Position numbers and translations under genes: made by a program. Below are positions 15,939 to 24,168 of a DNA stretch of 46,400 nucleotides, piece after piece. The stretch is from Bacteroidales bacterium (lineage in GTDB: Bacteria > Bacteroidota > Bacteroidia > Bacteroidales > UBA3824): assembly GCA_017417315.1 (NCBI GenBank), contig JAFPZK010000076.1, positions 1-46,400 on the forward strand. Direction: 5' to 3'. The notes under the pieces were generated by a model. The model was not told the origin of the DNA, searched no databases, and saw nothing but the letters and a program-made list of their open reading frames with translations. Numbering within the stretch: the stretch's first letter is position 1; each line of letters starts with the position of its first letter.

Positions 15939-17528
15939 ATGTGGAACATAAAAAATCTTCTGAAAAATATTAAAGAATGTCCGAAAGAGTTTCCGGTAGA
16001 AACCGCTTTGGGACTTACGTTTTTTGGCGCGGGAATTTGTTTGGACGCAAATTTTATCGAAAGTTTTTTCCCGTTTTGGTTTGTCGTTTTATTTTTCGTA
16101 ACAACAATTACGCTACGAAATATCAATAAATCAGCATATTATCTTTCTTATTTGTTGGTTTGGGCGGTTTATTTTTTGTTCGACAACGGCAAAACAAATG
16201 GTTATATCGCGGAAGAAAGATGGTTTTGGGTGCTAAATATCGTTGCTGCCGTTGTTTTGACTGCCGACCTAAAAAAATCCGACAACAAAGATTTTTTAAC
16301 CACGACGTTTTCTCGGATAGGCGAAGTTATTGCGGCGGGATTCCTAAGTTTAATTGTATCCGCATTGGTTTCGGCAATTTTAGCATCGGTGATGTATCTG
16401 TTTAATTTTCATTTTATTACACATTTAATCGCTCATGCAAATATTTTTATATTTTTGACCATAATGCCGCTGTTGTACTGTTACTTACGCGCTCATAACA
16501 ATCACGAAAATAATTACGACAACAGCAAATTTATAAACATTATTGTTGATTATATACTTTCACCGGCACTTGTGGTTTACACTTTTATTTTGGGAATTTA
16601 TATCTTGAAAATCGTTGTCGTTCAAGAACTTCCGCGCGGTGGTGTGGCGTATATGGTAAGCATTTACATCGCCCTTGCATTAATAGCGAATCTACTTAAC
16701 AAATTGGTCGAAAAAAGCCATTTTAATTGGTTTTACGACAATTTTGCATACATAGCCTTGGCTCCGATTGTTTTGCTTTGGATTGGAACAATTTACCGTA
16801 TTAACGAATACGGACTTACTGAATGGCGCATTTATTTGTTGGTTATCAATGCGTTAATGACGATTTTCCCCTTTATGCTGAAATTTCAGACGACCAACCG
16901 TTATAATCTTTTTACGGGGATAATTATGTTTTTGATGGTGGTTTTAACGTGTATTCCGCCGGTTTCTGCGCGGAATATCGGGATTAGAAATCAGTACAAC
17001 CGTTATGTCCGTCATGCCATGGAACTTGACGTTTGGGACACTCAAAAGTGGGCTGTACGCGAGAATTTCGACATCGATAAAATCAGTCAAGATAGCACGT
17101 TGAAAGCGCAATTTTTGAAAATGCAAGATGAATATTATTTTTTGCGTAGAAATTGCGATTCCATAGCAGCAGATAATTGGTCGATAAATAGTTACGATTT
17201 AGTTGATGAAACCCGCTCGACCTATTTTGAACTTTCGGAATATACCGACAAAGTTTCGCTTGATGGTTTTGACAATTATTGGGTCAAACCTTACAGAGAA
17301 GAAATCTCAGAAGATGTTTTTGTGATAACAAGCCGCGAAAAAACGATTTTGGAATATCATTTCAGAGATACTTTAAAAGCGGTAGGAGACGATGTTTACA
17401 AGAATCCTTTGCGGGTATTAAAATATCACAACGATTCAATAATGGTGCTTTTTAAGACATGTTGGCTGTATAAAAAGGATAGCGTTTATGACATAGATTT
17501 TGCAGATTACGATTTATTTTGCAAGTAA
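15939..17528 (+). CDS. DUF4153 polytopic inner-membrane protein
   Basis: A 529-residue membrane protein. The first 355 residues hold about ten to eleven hydrophobic helices, beginning with GLTFFGAGICLDANF and continuing past SRIGEVIAAGFLSLIVSALV. A soluble C-terminal domain of about 170 residues follows (from RNIGIRNQYNRYVRHAMELD). The arrangement and the VVVQELPRGGVAYMV loop fit DUF4153, a Bacteroidota family without a known function. It stands alone, with its own promoter; the next gene is 241 bp away. Confidence 0.8.
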   Translation: MWNIKNLLKNIKECPKEFPVETALGLTFFGAGICLDANFIESFFPFWFVVLFFVTTITLRNINKSAYYLSYLLVWAVYFLFDNGKTNGYIAEERWFWVLNIVAAVVLTADLKKSDNKDFLTTTFSRIGEVIAAGFLSLIVSALVSAILASVMYLFNFHFITHLIAHANIFIFLTIMPLLYCYLRAHNNHENNYDNSKFINIIVDYILSPALVVYTFILGIYILKIVVVQELPRGGVAYMVSIYIALALIANLLNKLVEKSHFNWFYDNFAYIALAPIVLLWIGTIYRINEYGLTEWRIYLLVINALMTIFPFMLKFQTTNRYNLFTGIIMFLMVVLTCIPPVSARNIGIRNQYNRYVRHAMELDVWDTQKWAVRENFDIDKISQDSTLKAQFLKMQDEYYFLRRNCDSIAADNWSINSYDLVDETRSTYFELSEYTDKVSLDGFDNYWVKPYREEISEDVFVITSREKTILEYHFRDTLKAVGDDVYKNPLRVLKYHNDSIMVLFKTCWLYKKDSVYDIDFADYDLFCK

Positions 17529-17682
17529 TTTCCTAAGTTTTTCTGATTTATTTTTTAATATTTTAACTTTATTTAACATTTTCTTTTTCAGAATATTACA
17601 ACAGCGAAAAATGCTTATAAAATAGTGTATTTTTATCATATTTTCTTGTTAAAATGTAATGAATAATATAAAAAATGCCTTA

Positions 17683-17690
17683 TATATTTG
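17683..17690 (+). promoter_or_regulatory. -7 box (TATATTTG), candidate for the caspase gene
   Basis: Exact consensus 79 bp before the ATG at 17770; a near match TATATTTA at 17711-17718 is closer to the start and equally possible. The rest of 17529-17769 is AT-rich with nothing else recognisable. Confidence 0.45.
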
Positions 17691-17769
17691 GATATTTGAA
17701 ATATTTTTTGTATATTTATAATACAACTTTAAATTTTTAGTACAACAACATTTTAAAATTTTAAGAATC

Positions 17770-19509
17770 ATGAGAGCAAAAAAAATCATTAACGGAAAGT
17801 ACGTGGTGTTGCTTATTGGTGTCAGCACGTATGAAAAGTCTAAGTTAGGTGATATTCCTAACGTTAAGGCTAACATTGAGGAGTTAAAAAGTCTCTTTCT
17901 TGACCCTAATTTTATCGGCGTTAAAGAAAGCGATATAATAACTTCGTTCAATGAAAACCATTTTGAAATCGGACGAAAAATCACCGATGCGGTTGAAAAA
18001 GCCAAAAATTCGGATTATACGCTTTTTGTGTATTATTCGGGACACGGTGTAATTTCGCCTCAAAATTATCATCTTTATTTTGCAAGTGCCGACATCGAGG
18101 AAAAATACCTTGATGACAGCGGTATTGAAGCAAAAAAAATTTTGGAGAAAATTTCAAGAAGTCAGGCTTCGAGAAAAATCTTCTTGGTTGACGCTTGTCA
18201 TAGCGGTCAGATTCACAACACTATGGGCGATGTAAAGTCTAACGTTGCAAATCTTATGAAGGATTTTGAGGGCGTTCAGTACGTTACGGCGTGCGACGAG
18301 TATTCGTCAGCACTTTATCCTAAAAAGAATCCTAACGTGCCTACGTATTTTACGGGTGCAATTTTGTCAAGAGTTCATAAAGGTTTGGATATTGACCGAC
18401 CTTACCTTACTTTAAGAGATATTGTTGAGGATATTTCAACGGATTTTAAGGAAAGGGCTAACATGCCTATACCTCAGATTTCGAGTGTTCAGAGTGTTGA
18501 CAAAATGCCTTTTGCATATAATGTTATCAATAAGTATTTCAGTGATTTTAAGGCTTCAATTTCAAGTGAAAAATCAACTAAGAATACAGAAACCGAATGG
18601 GAAAAGACGGTTAAAGCCGGTACTCTTGTCGCATACTACGATTATATGGAAAAATTTCCTAAAAGTAAGTACGCAAAAGTCGCTGAAAATAAGGTAGTTG
18701 AACTCGAAGAGGAGGAAAAATGGCAAAAGACCGAAAATCTTGGAACGGTTTTGGCATACGAGAGTTACAAAAGGGCTTATCCTGCCGGTAAATATATCAG
18801 CAAAGCCAATTTGAAAATTTCAGAGTTACACAACTTAAACAAAGATAATGATATGTGGACTATGGTTTGCGGTGCTAATACCGTTGAAAGATATAACGAC
18901 TACTTAAAGGCGTTTCCTAAGGGCTGCCACGTTGATGAGGCACATACGAGAATAAAAACGCTTAGGGCTGATAAAATCGCAAAAAGGAATTTTATCATTA
19001 TTTTCCTTATTGCCGTATTAGGATTAGTTGTGTTTGTTCCCCGTAATACCAAATACACTCCTTCTGTCAACGAAATTGCATACGAGACTAAAAAGGATAG
19101 TGTTATAATCGAGGAGCAAAAAGAGCAGAGAGAGCAGAAAGAGCAATCAGGTGCTACTCTCGCAAACATCGGTAAACCCTCTAAGGTTACTACTACTTCT
19201 GATAAATTAGAATTGGCTGACCAATGGTGCGAAAATAATGAAGAAATGAATTATTTGACGGCTTTGAAATACTACCGCGAAGCATACGCTGACGATTCTG
19301 CCAACATAAAACTTGCGGCTAAAATTCAGTTACTTCGTGACAAAATCAGCAACGCATATAAATTTCACATGGAATGTGCAAAGGTATATGAAAATGCCGA
19401 TGAAGGTTTTGAAGATGCTTACGAGGAATATTTATTGGCTTTGCGTTTGCGTCCCGATGACCACGAAGCACAAGCCGGTGTCGAAAGGACAAAGAGCAAA
19501 ATCAAATAA
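17770..19509 (+). CDS. Membrane-anchored caspase-like (C14) protease with repeats
   Basis: A 579-residue protein. Residues 1-255 are a caspase p20-like domain with the dyad visible: His92 in YYSGHG and Cys143 in VDACHSGQ. Three related segments of about 37 residues follow (275-312, 316-353 and 360-397, each with W..T....T...Y..Y...FP.G/S.....A), a BamD/TPR-like helical repeat. A single membrane helix lies at 406-424 (NFIIIFLIAVLGLVVF). A charged low-complexity spacer (EEQKEQREQKEQ) and a TPR-like C-terminal tail of about 100 residues follow. Without a signal peptide and with basic residues before the helix, the protease should be cytoplasmic and the tail periplasmic. No effector or cyclic-nucleotide synthase adjoins it. 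Substrates are unknown. Confidence 0.85.
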   Translation: MRAKKIINGKYVVLLIGVSTYEKSKLGDIPNVKANIEELKSLFLDPNFIGVKESDIITSFNENHFEIGRKITDAVEKAKNSDYTLFVYYSGHGVISPQNYHLYFASADIEEKYLDDSGIEAKKILEKISRSQASRKIFLVDACHSGQIHNTMGDVKSNVANLMKDFEGVQYVTACDEYSSALYPKKNPNVPTYFTGAILSRVHKGLDIDRPYLTLRDIVEDISTDFKERANMPIPQISSVQSVDKMPFAYNVINKYFSDFKASISSEKSTKNTETEWEKTVKAGTLVAYYDYMEKFPKSKYAKVAENKVVELEEEEKWQKTENLGTVLAYESYKRAYPAGKYISKANLKISELHNLNKDNDMWTMVCGANTVERYNDYLKAFPKGCHVDEAHTRIKTLRADKIAKRNFIIIFLIAVLGLVVFVPRNTKYTPSVNEIAYETKKDSVIIEEQKEQREQKEQSGATLANIGKPSKVTTTSDKLELADQWCENNEEMNYLTALKYYREAYADDSANIKLAAKIQLLRDKISNAYKFHMECAKVYENADEGFEDAYEEYLLALRLRPDDHEAQAGVERTKSKIK

Positions 19510-19544
19510 TTTAAAGTTCACAACTCATGATTCTTTTTATTTCG

Positions 19545-19578
19545 GCGGGAATGTGTAGTTTTTTTTACACATTCCCGC
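19545..19578. terminator. Convergent hairpin between caspase and YggS genes
   Basis: Perfect 12-bp stem (19545-19556 with 19567-19578) around a T-rich loop. The right arm encodes the last codons of the minus-strand gene. The flanking T-runs are weak, so it may only slow or terminate both convergent transcripts. Confidence 0.6.
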
Positions 19579-20251
19579 TTTGTTGTGAATAATCCCTTTC
19601 ACCGAAAATCACCGAACCAAGCCTTACAATCGTGCTTCCTTCTTTTACGGCAATAGGATAATCCTCTGACATTCCCATAGAAATCTCTTTAAACTCCTCC
19701 CCTATTGGATAATTGATTCTCAGCGAGTTATAAAGATTTTTAACTTCGGAAAATTCCTTCAAAACCTCATTTTCATCGTCCGTATTCGTTGCCATTGCCA
19801 TCAGACCGCAAAGTTTTATGTTTTTTAAGGCTGCAAAAGCATTATTTTTAAACAAATCCGTTAATTCCTCAGGCGAAAATCCGAATTTCGTCTCCTCCTG
19901 AGCAACTTTTATTTGTAAAAGACAATTTACAATTCTGCCGTGTTTTTGAGCCTGTTTATTGACCTCTTCGGCGAGTTTCAGACTGTCGATACTGTGAATC
20001 ATATAAACAAACGGAATGATATATTTTATCTTGTTTGTTTGAAGATGACCTATCTGATGCCAACGAATATCTTTGGGTAAAACCTCATATTTTTTTGAAA
20101 GTTCCTGCACTTTATTTTCGCCGAAATCCCGACAACCGAAGTCGTAAAGCCTCTGAATTTCTTCCGCCGGTTTTGTCTTTGAAACGGCAAGTAAAAGCAC
20201 GTTTTCTGGCAATGTTTTTTTTATGTTTTTATAGTTTTCAACGCAGTCCAT
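19565..20251 (-). CDS. yggS: YggS/PLPBP-family pyridoxal-phosphate homeostasis protein
   Basis: A 228-residue single-domain PLP carrier that buffers pyridoxal phosphate and affects amino-acid homeostasis. The PLP lysine is Lys25 in LLLAVSKTKP. The family motifs DFGENKVQEL, WHQIGHLQTNK, EISMGMSEDYPIAV and VRLGSVIFGERDY are all intact. Length is typical (about 230). The C-terminus overlaps a convergent hairpin. A 17-bp palindrome (20264-20270 with 20274-20280) lies just upstream and may be regulatory. Confidence 0.93.
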   Translation of the reverse strand: MDCVENYKNIKKTLPENVLLLAVSKTKPAEEIQRLYDFGCRDFGENKVQELSKKYEVLPKDIRWHQIGHLQTNKIKYIIPFVYMIHSIDSLKLAEEVNKQAQKHGRIVNCLLQIKVAQEETKFGFSPEELTDLFKNNAFAALKNIKLCGLMAMATNTDDENEVLKEFSEVKNLYNSLRINYPIGEEFKEISMGMSEDYPIAVKEGSTIVRLGSVIFGERDYSQQSGNV

Positions 20252-20263
20252 TTTCTTATATAG

Positions 20264-20280
20264 TTAAAGTAATACTTTAA
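20264..20280. promoter_or_regulatory. Small palindrome upstream of yggS
   Basis: TTAAAGT and ACTTTAA arms (7 bp, 3-nt centre) 13 bp before the yggS ATG, where a -7 region would be. It could be an operator or merely AT-rich symmetry. Confidence 0.3.
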
Positions 20281-20305
20281 GTTAAATATTTTATTGTTTG
20301 GGTTT

Positions 20306-20384
20306 CAATAAGTTAGTTCCAAACCCCTCCCCCACCTCTCCCCCACCGGCTTTGAGGCGGTTAAAAATAGTTTACAACTTATTG
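20306..20384. repeat. C-rich/G-rich small element with 9-bp terminal inverted repeats
   Basis: CAATAAGTT (20306-20314) and AACTTATTG (20376-20384) are perfect inverted ends. Between them is a run of C4, C5 and C5 blocks (20324-20347), strikingly GC-rich for this genome and G-rich on the minus strand, followed by a short ACCG...CGGT pairing. It fits between yggS and the cytidine deaminase gene and has no coding potential. It looks like a miniature mobile repeat. Confidence 0.5.
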
Positions 20385-20396
20385 ATTATCAGTTAG

Positions 20397-20876
20397 TTAT
20401 GATAAATATTCACTTGTAAACGTAAGTGGAAGTATATCTTTTATACTATTGATAATCAAGCACTTATTTTTAGCCGAAAGAATAATTTTTATGGGCGAAG
20501 AATACCGGGTTTCTGTTTCGAGAATTACCTGTCGGCACGCCCCGCACGGAGTTATCGGAGAAGAGATAATTTCACCGTTAAAAAACGCAGAAATTGCAAT
20601 CGCTAAAACTTTATTTTTCGGGTACTGAGAGTTAGCATAAAAGATTGCCGTTCTCTCGGCGCAAGTCCCCGAAGGCGAGGCTGCATTTTCTTGATTAGTA
20701 CCGTTAATGATGATTCCGTTGTCAAGCAATACTGCCGCCGAAACGGAAAATTTTGAATACGGAGCGTAAGCATTTTTCAAAAAATCTTCCGAAGATTTTA
20801 CCAATTTAGAATCTTCGACAGAGAGTTCCGATTTTTCACACTCCAAAATATCTGAGGAAATTTTTATAACTTTCAT
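20397..20876 (-). CDS. cdd: Cytidine deaminase
   Basis: A 159-residue homotetramer-type cytidine deaminase for pyrimidine salvage (cytidine to uridine). Zinc and catalytic residues are visible in TCAERTAIF (Cys, Glu) and PCGACRQ (two Cys), and the substrate region is AYAPYSKFSVSAA. The ATG at 20876 gives the normal N-terminus; an in-frame ATG at 20930 would add 18 residues and overlap the upstream gene. It follows tcdA on the same strand with 40 bp between, probably in one operon. Confidence 0.92.
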   Translation of the reverse strand: MKVIKISSDILECEKSELSVEDSKLVKSSEDFLKNAYAPYSKFSVSAAVLLDNGIIINGTNQENAASPSGTCAERTAIFYANSQYPKNKVLAIAISAFFNGEIISSPITPCGACRQVILETETRYSSPIKIILSAKNKCLIINSIKDILPLTFTSEYLS

Positions 20877-20916
20877 ATTTTTGATTTTTTTTTCAAAGGC
20901 GAAGATAAAAGTTTTT

Positions 20917-21642
20917 TCAATTATAACCAAAATTTTTTATCACTTCTCCGACAATAAAAAATCCGAAAACCGCTGTTATGTGAACCATTGAACCGTTGAT
21001 TTTCGCCTTATTAAACTTTAATTCTTCTTGATTGTCAACCTCCTTATTTTCCAAAAGTTCATCAGAAAAAACACACTGAAATTTTTTCGCCGGAAAAGTT
21101 TTATGCCGCTTAAATTTTTGTCTTAACGCTCTTGCAAGCGGGCAACCGTTAACCTTCCAAAACTCGGCAATTTGAATTTTTAAAGGGTCAAGTTTTAGTG
21201 CCGCTCCCATTGACGAAATAAAATAAGCCTCAGTTTTACAAGCCGTTAAAATCAATTCCGCCTTGTCCGTAAGCGAATCTATCGCATCAATTATTACGTC
21301 AAAAGTTTCAAGATGAAAATTTTCCGCATTTTCTTTATTGAAAATATCGTTCATGGCAATAATTTCGGCTTTCGGGTTGATGTCCAAGAGCCGTTTTCTC
21401 AAAACGTCAGCCTTGAACTCCCCTATTGTGGAAGTAAGTGCCGGAAGTTGACGGTTTAAGTTCGTTACGGTGATTTTGTCAGCGTCAACAAGGGTAACGT
21501 GTTCAAAACCAGACCTTACAAGTCCTTCGGCAGCCCAAGAGCCGACTCCGCCAAGCCCGAAAATGATAATTTTTTGTTCAGAAATTTTTTTCACAGTCTC
21601 CTTACCGAGCAAAAGTTCGGTGCGAGAATTTAGCGTTTCCAT
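20917..21642 (-). CDS. tcdA: tRNA threonylcarbamoyladenosine dehydratase (TcdA/CsdL)
   Basis: A 241-residue E1-like ATP-dependent enzyme that cyclises t6A to ct6A in tRNA. The nucleotide-binding IIFGLGGVGSWAAEGLVRSG lies near residue 26, followed by LVDADKITVTNLNRQ, the conserved D...N.NRQ of the MoeB/ThiF fold. The long spacer and KFQCVFSDE segment match TcdA rather than ThiF or MoeB, and no CxxC zinc pairs are seen. No thiamine or molybdopterin genes are near. Its promoter faces away from that of proB. Confidence 0.88.
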   Translation of the reverse strand: METLNSRTELLLGKETVKKISEQKIIIFGLGGVGSWAAEGLVRSGFEHVTLVDADKITVTNLNRQLPALTSTIGEFKADVLRKRLLDINPKAEIIAMNDIFNKENAENFHLETFDVIIDAIDSLTDKAELILTACKTEAYFISSMGAALKLDPLKIQIAEFWKVNGCPLARALRQKFKRHKTFPAKKFQCVFSDELLENKEVDNQEELKFNKAKINGSMVHITAVFGFFIVGEVIKNFGYN

Positions 21643-21673
21643 AAAATTTAAGAGAAAAATATTTTTATAAACG

Positions 21674-21681
21674 CAAAATTA
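21674..21681 (-). promoter_or_regulatory. -7 box (TAATTTTG) of tcdA
   Basis: Exact consensus on the minus strand, 31 bp before the ATG at 21642; divergent to the proB box 13 bp away. Confidence 0.7.
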
Positions 21682-21694
21682 CGATATTTTTTTT

Positions 21695-21702
21695 TAATTT
21701 TG
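21695..21702 (+). promoter_or_regulatory. -7 box (TAATTTTG) of proBA
   Basis: Exact consensus, 23 bp before the proB ATG at 21726. Confidence 0.75.
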
Positions 21703-21725
21703 CGTAGGATTTTACTAAAAAAATT

Positions 21726-22799
21726 ATGTCATTAACAATCAAAATCGGTTCTAACGTTCTGACACGTCAGGACGGTCATTTGGACGAAAGCCGTATGAAC
21801 GACCTTGTAAGGGAGATTTCACGGCTGCATAACAAAGGTGAAAAAATTATTCTCGTATCTTCCGGTGCAGTTGCGGCGGGAAGAAGTATCGTCAAAAATT
21901 ATGAAGGTCTTGACCCCGTAGCACAACGGCAGTTATTGTCTTCAACAGGTCAGGTAAAACTCATAGATACTTACAAGAAACTCTTTGACATTCAAGGTAT
22001 TAAAATTGGTCAAATCCTCGTTACAAAACAGGATTTTTCGTCAAGGGAACATTATCTTAACATCAAAAACTGCATTAACACCCTTTGGGAAAACAATGTT
22101 ATGCCGGTCGTCAACGAAAATGATACGGTATCGGTTACGGGGTTGATGTTTACTGACAATGACGAACTTTCGGGACTTATGGCTTCGATGGCAGACTGCA
22201 AAAAACTATTCATTTTGAGCAACGTTGACGGCATTTTCAACGGCAATCCTAATGATGAAGGTACGGCAGTAATCAGGGAAATTTCGTCAAAAACAAATAT
22301 TTCTCAATACGTTCAGACCTCTAAATCTAATTTCGGGCGCGGCGGTATGCTGACAAAATGCAGAATCGCAAGAAAAACTGCCGATTCGGGAATCGACGTT
22401 TATATCGCAAACGGCACAAAACCCGATGTCATCACCAAACTTTATGAAGACAACAAGGATTTTGTTCGCACACATTTTGCAGCGGGAGAACATTCGCCGG
22501 CGGTAAAAAAATGGATTGCATATTCCGACGGTTTTACCAAGGCAACGGTTATTGTCAACGAGGGTGCAAAGCAAGCACTTTTGAGCCGCGAAAAGGCTGC
22601 AAGTCTGTTAGTTCCGGGAATTATAAAAATTGAAGGTGAGTTCAAAAAAGACGATTTACTTTTAATCAAAGACGAAAATAACGTTACAATCGGACTCGGA
22701 AAAGCCGCGACGGACAAAGACAAAATCCGCGTTGAAAAACGTTCAAAACCCCTTATTCATTATGATTATTTATACATTTACCCCGAAATCACACAATAA
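21726..22799 (+). CDS. proB: Glutamate 5-kinase
   Basis: A 357-residue kinase, the first step of proline synthesis (glutamate plus ATP to glutamyl-5-phosphate). The amino-acid kinase fold shows IKIGSNVLTR at the N-terminus, LVSSGAVAAGR near residue 48, NENDTVS near 137 and GRGGMLTK near 208. A PUA domain occupies the last 80 residues (ASLLVPGIIKIEGEFKKDD...), as in E. coli ProB. The stop is 3 bp before proA, so the two are translated as a pair. Feedback inhibition by proline is usual for the family. Confidence 0.96.
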   Translation: MSLTIKIGSNVLTRQDGHLDESRMNDLVREISRLHNKGEKIILVSSGAVAAGRSIVKNYEGLDPVAQRQLLSSTGQVKLIDTYKKLFDIQGIKIGQILVTKQDFSSREHYLNIKNCINTLWENNVMPVVNENDTVSVTGLMFTDNDELSGLMASMADCKKLFILSNVDGIFNGNPNDEGTAVIREISSKTNISQYVQTSKSNFGRGGMLTKCRIARKTADSGIDVYIANGTKPDVITKLYEDNKDFVRTHFAAGEHSPAVKKWIAYSDGFTKATVIVNEGAKQALLSREKAASLLVPGIIKIEGEFKKDDLLLIKDENNVTIGLGKAATDKDKIRVEKRSKPLIHYDYLYIYPEITQ

Positions 22800-22802
22800 A
22801 CT

Positions 22803-24047
22803 ATGAATATCAAACAACAATTTGAAGACGTTAAACAAGCCTCCCGTTTTTTAGGGGCTTTAACTGACGAAAAATCGAAAGAAATTCTTTGCAAAATTGC
22901 CGAAGAATTAGAAAAAAACATCGATACAATTATTGCAGCCAACAAAAAAGACCTTGAAAAAATGGAGACTTCAAACCCTATGTACGACAGGCTTTTGTTG
23001 ACAAAAGAGCGGATTTTCGGTATCGCTTCTGACACAAGACACGTTGCGACATTAGAGGTTCCGTATTCAAAAATTTTGGAAGAAAAAACTCTTGAAAACG
23101 GCTTGAATTTAAAGAAAATAAGCGTTCCGTTAGGCGTAGTCGGCGTGATTTATGAAGCCCGTCCTAACGTTACGATAGATGTAGCCGCTTTATGTTTAAG
23201 GAGTGCAAATGCGGTGGTTTTGAAAGGCGGTACGGACGCTCATGAATCGAACTTAGTTTTGGTTTCGCTGATGCACAAAGTTTTGGAAGACTGCGGCGTT
23301 GACAAAAATATTATACAACTTTTACCTCCCGGTCGTGAGGCTGCAACTGCGCTTATGAACGCTGTCGGATATATTGACGTTTTGATTCCGCGCGGTTCAA
23401 AGAATTTGATTAACGCCGTCAGAGATAACGCAAAAGTTCCCGTTATTGAAACCGGCGCGGGGGTGGTTCACACTTATTTTGATAAGGATGGCGATTTAGA
23501 GAAGGCAAAAAAGATAATTTTCAACGCTAAAACCCGCCGTGTAAGTGTTTGTAATGCGTTAGATTGCTTGATTATTCATTCTTCAAGACTAAAAGACTTG
23601 CCGGAGATTTGCGAAAAACTTTCAGAAAAAAATGTAGGCATTTATGCTGACGATGAGGCGTTTAAGGTTTTGGAAAATAATTATAAAGCGGGACTTTTCA
23701 AAGCCGCGCCATCTGATTTCGGAAGAGAATTTCAGTCGTACAATATGGCTGTTAAGACTGTTAATAGTCTTGATGAAGCGTTAGAACACATTTATAATTA
23801 TTCGTCAAAACATTCGGAGGCGATAATTACGGAAAACTCTGAAACGGCTCAAAAGTTTTTGACTTCGGTAGATGCGGCATGTTGTTATCACAACACTTCC
23901 ACGGCGTTTACTGACGGTGCTCAATTCGGTTTAGGCGCGGAAATAGGAATCAGCACTCAAAAACTTCACGCAAGAGGACCTATGGCTTTAAAAGAACTCA
24001 CTACATACAAATGGGTGATTTTAGGCAACGGACAAGTAAGGGAATAA
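22803..24047 (+). CDS. proA: Gamma-glutamyl phosphate reductase
   Basis: A 414-residue NADPH-dependent reductase that makes glutamate semialdehyde from the ProB product. The aldehyde-dehydrogenase fold is seen in GVVGVIYEARPNVTIDVAAL and VLKGGTDAHESN. The active-site cysteine is in RRVSVCNALDCLIIH, and the C-terminal GLGAEIGISTQKLHARGPM is intact. Full length for the family. ProC is not in the window. The gene is followed by a 17-bp perfect hairpin. Confidence 0.96.
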   Translation: MNIKQQFEDVKQASRFLGALTDEKSKEILCKIAEELEKNIDTIIAANKKDLEKMETSNPMYDRLLLTKERIFGIASDTRHVATLEVPYSKILEEKTLENGLNLKKISVPLGVVGVIYEARPNVTIDVAALCLRSANAVVLKGGTDAHESNLVLVSLMHKVLEDCGVDKNIIQLLPPGREAATALMNAVGYIDVLIPRGSKNLINAVRDNAKVPVIETGAGVVHTYFDKDGDLEKAKKIIFNAKTRRVSVCNALDCLIIHSSRLKDLPEICEKLSEKNVGIYADDEAFKVLENNYKAGLFKAAPSDFGREFQSYNMAVKTVNSLDEALEHIYNYSSKHSEAIITENSETAQKFLTSVDAACCYHNTSTAFTDGAQFGLGAEIGISTQKLHARGPMALKELTTYKWVILGNGQVRE

Positions 24048-24094
24048 AAAAAACAGATTTGTAAATCAAACTGTGTCATCTTCTTTTTTTTTGA

Positions 24095-24134
24095 AGTTAC
24101 CAATTTTTTAGAGTACCCTAAAAAATTGGTAACT
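24095..24134. terminator. Perfect 17-bp hairpin between convergent operons
   Basis: Arms 24095-24111 and 24118-24134 pair without mismatch around a 6-nt loop, and extend by a few more pairs. It is placed between the proA stop and the end of the VWA gene, so it probably terminates both. The T-runs are inside the arms rather than after the stem. Its core shares AAAATTGGTA with the hairpin at 34252-34299. Confidence 0.7.
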
Positions 24135-24168
24135 CCAAAATAAAAAAATTGCAGATGAAAATGTAAAT

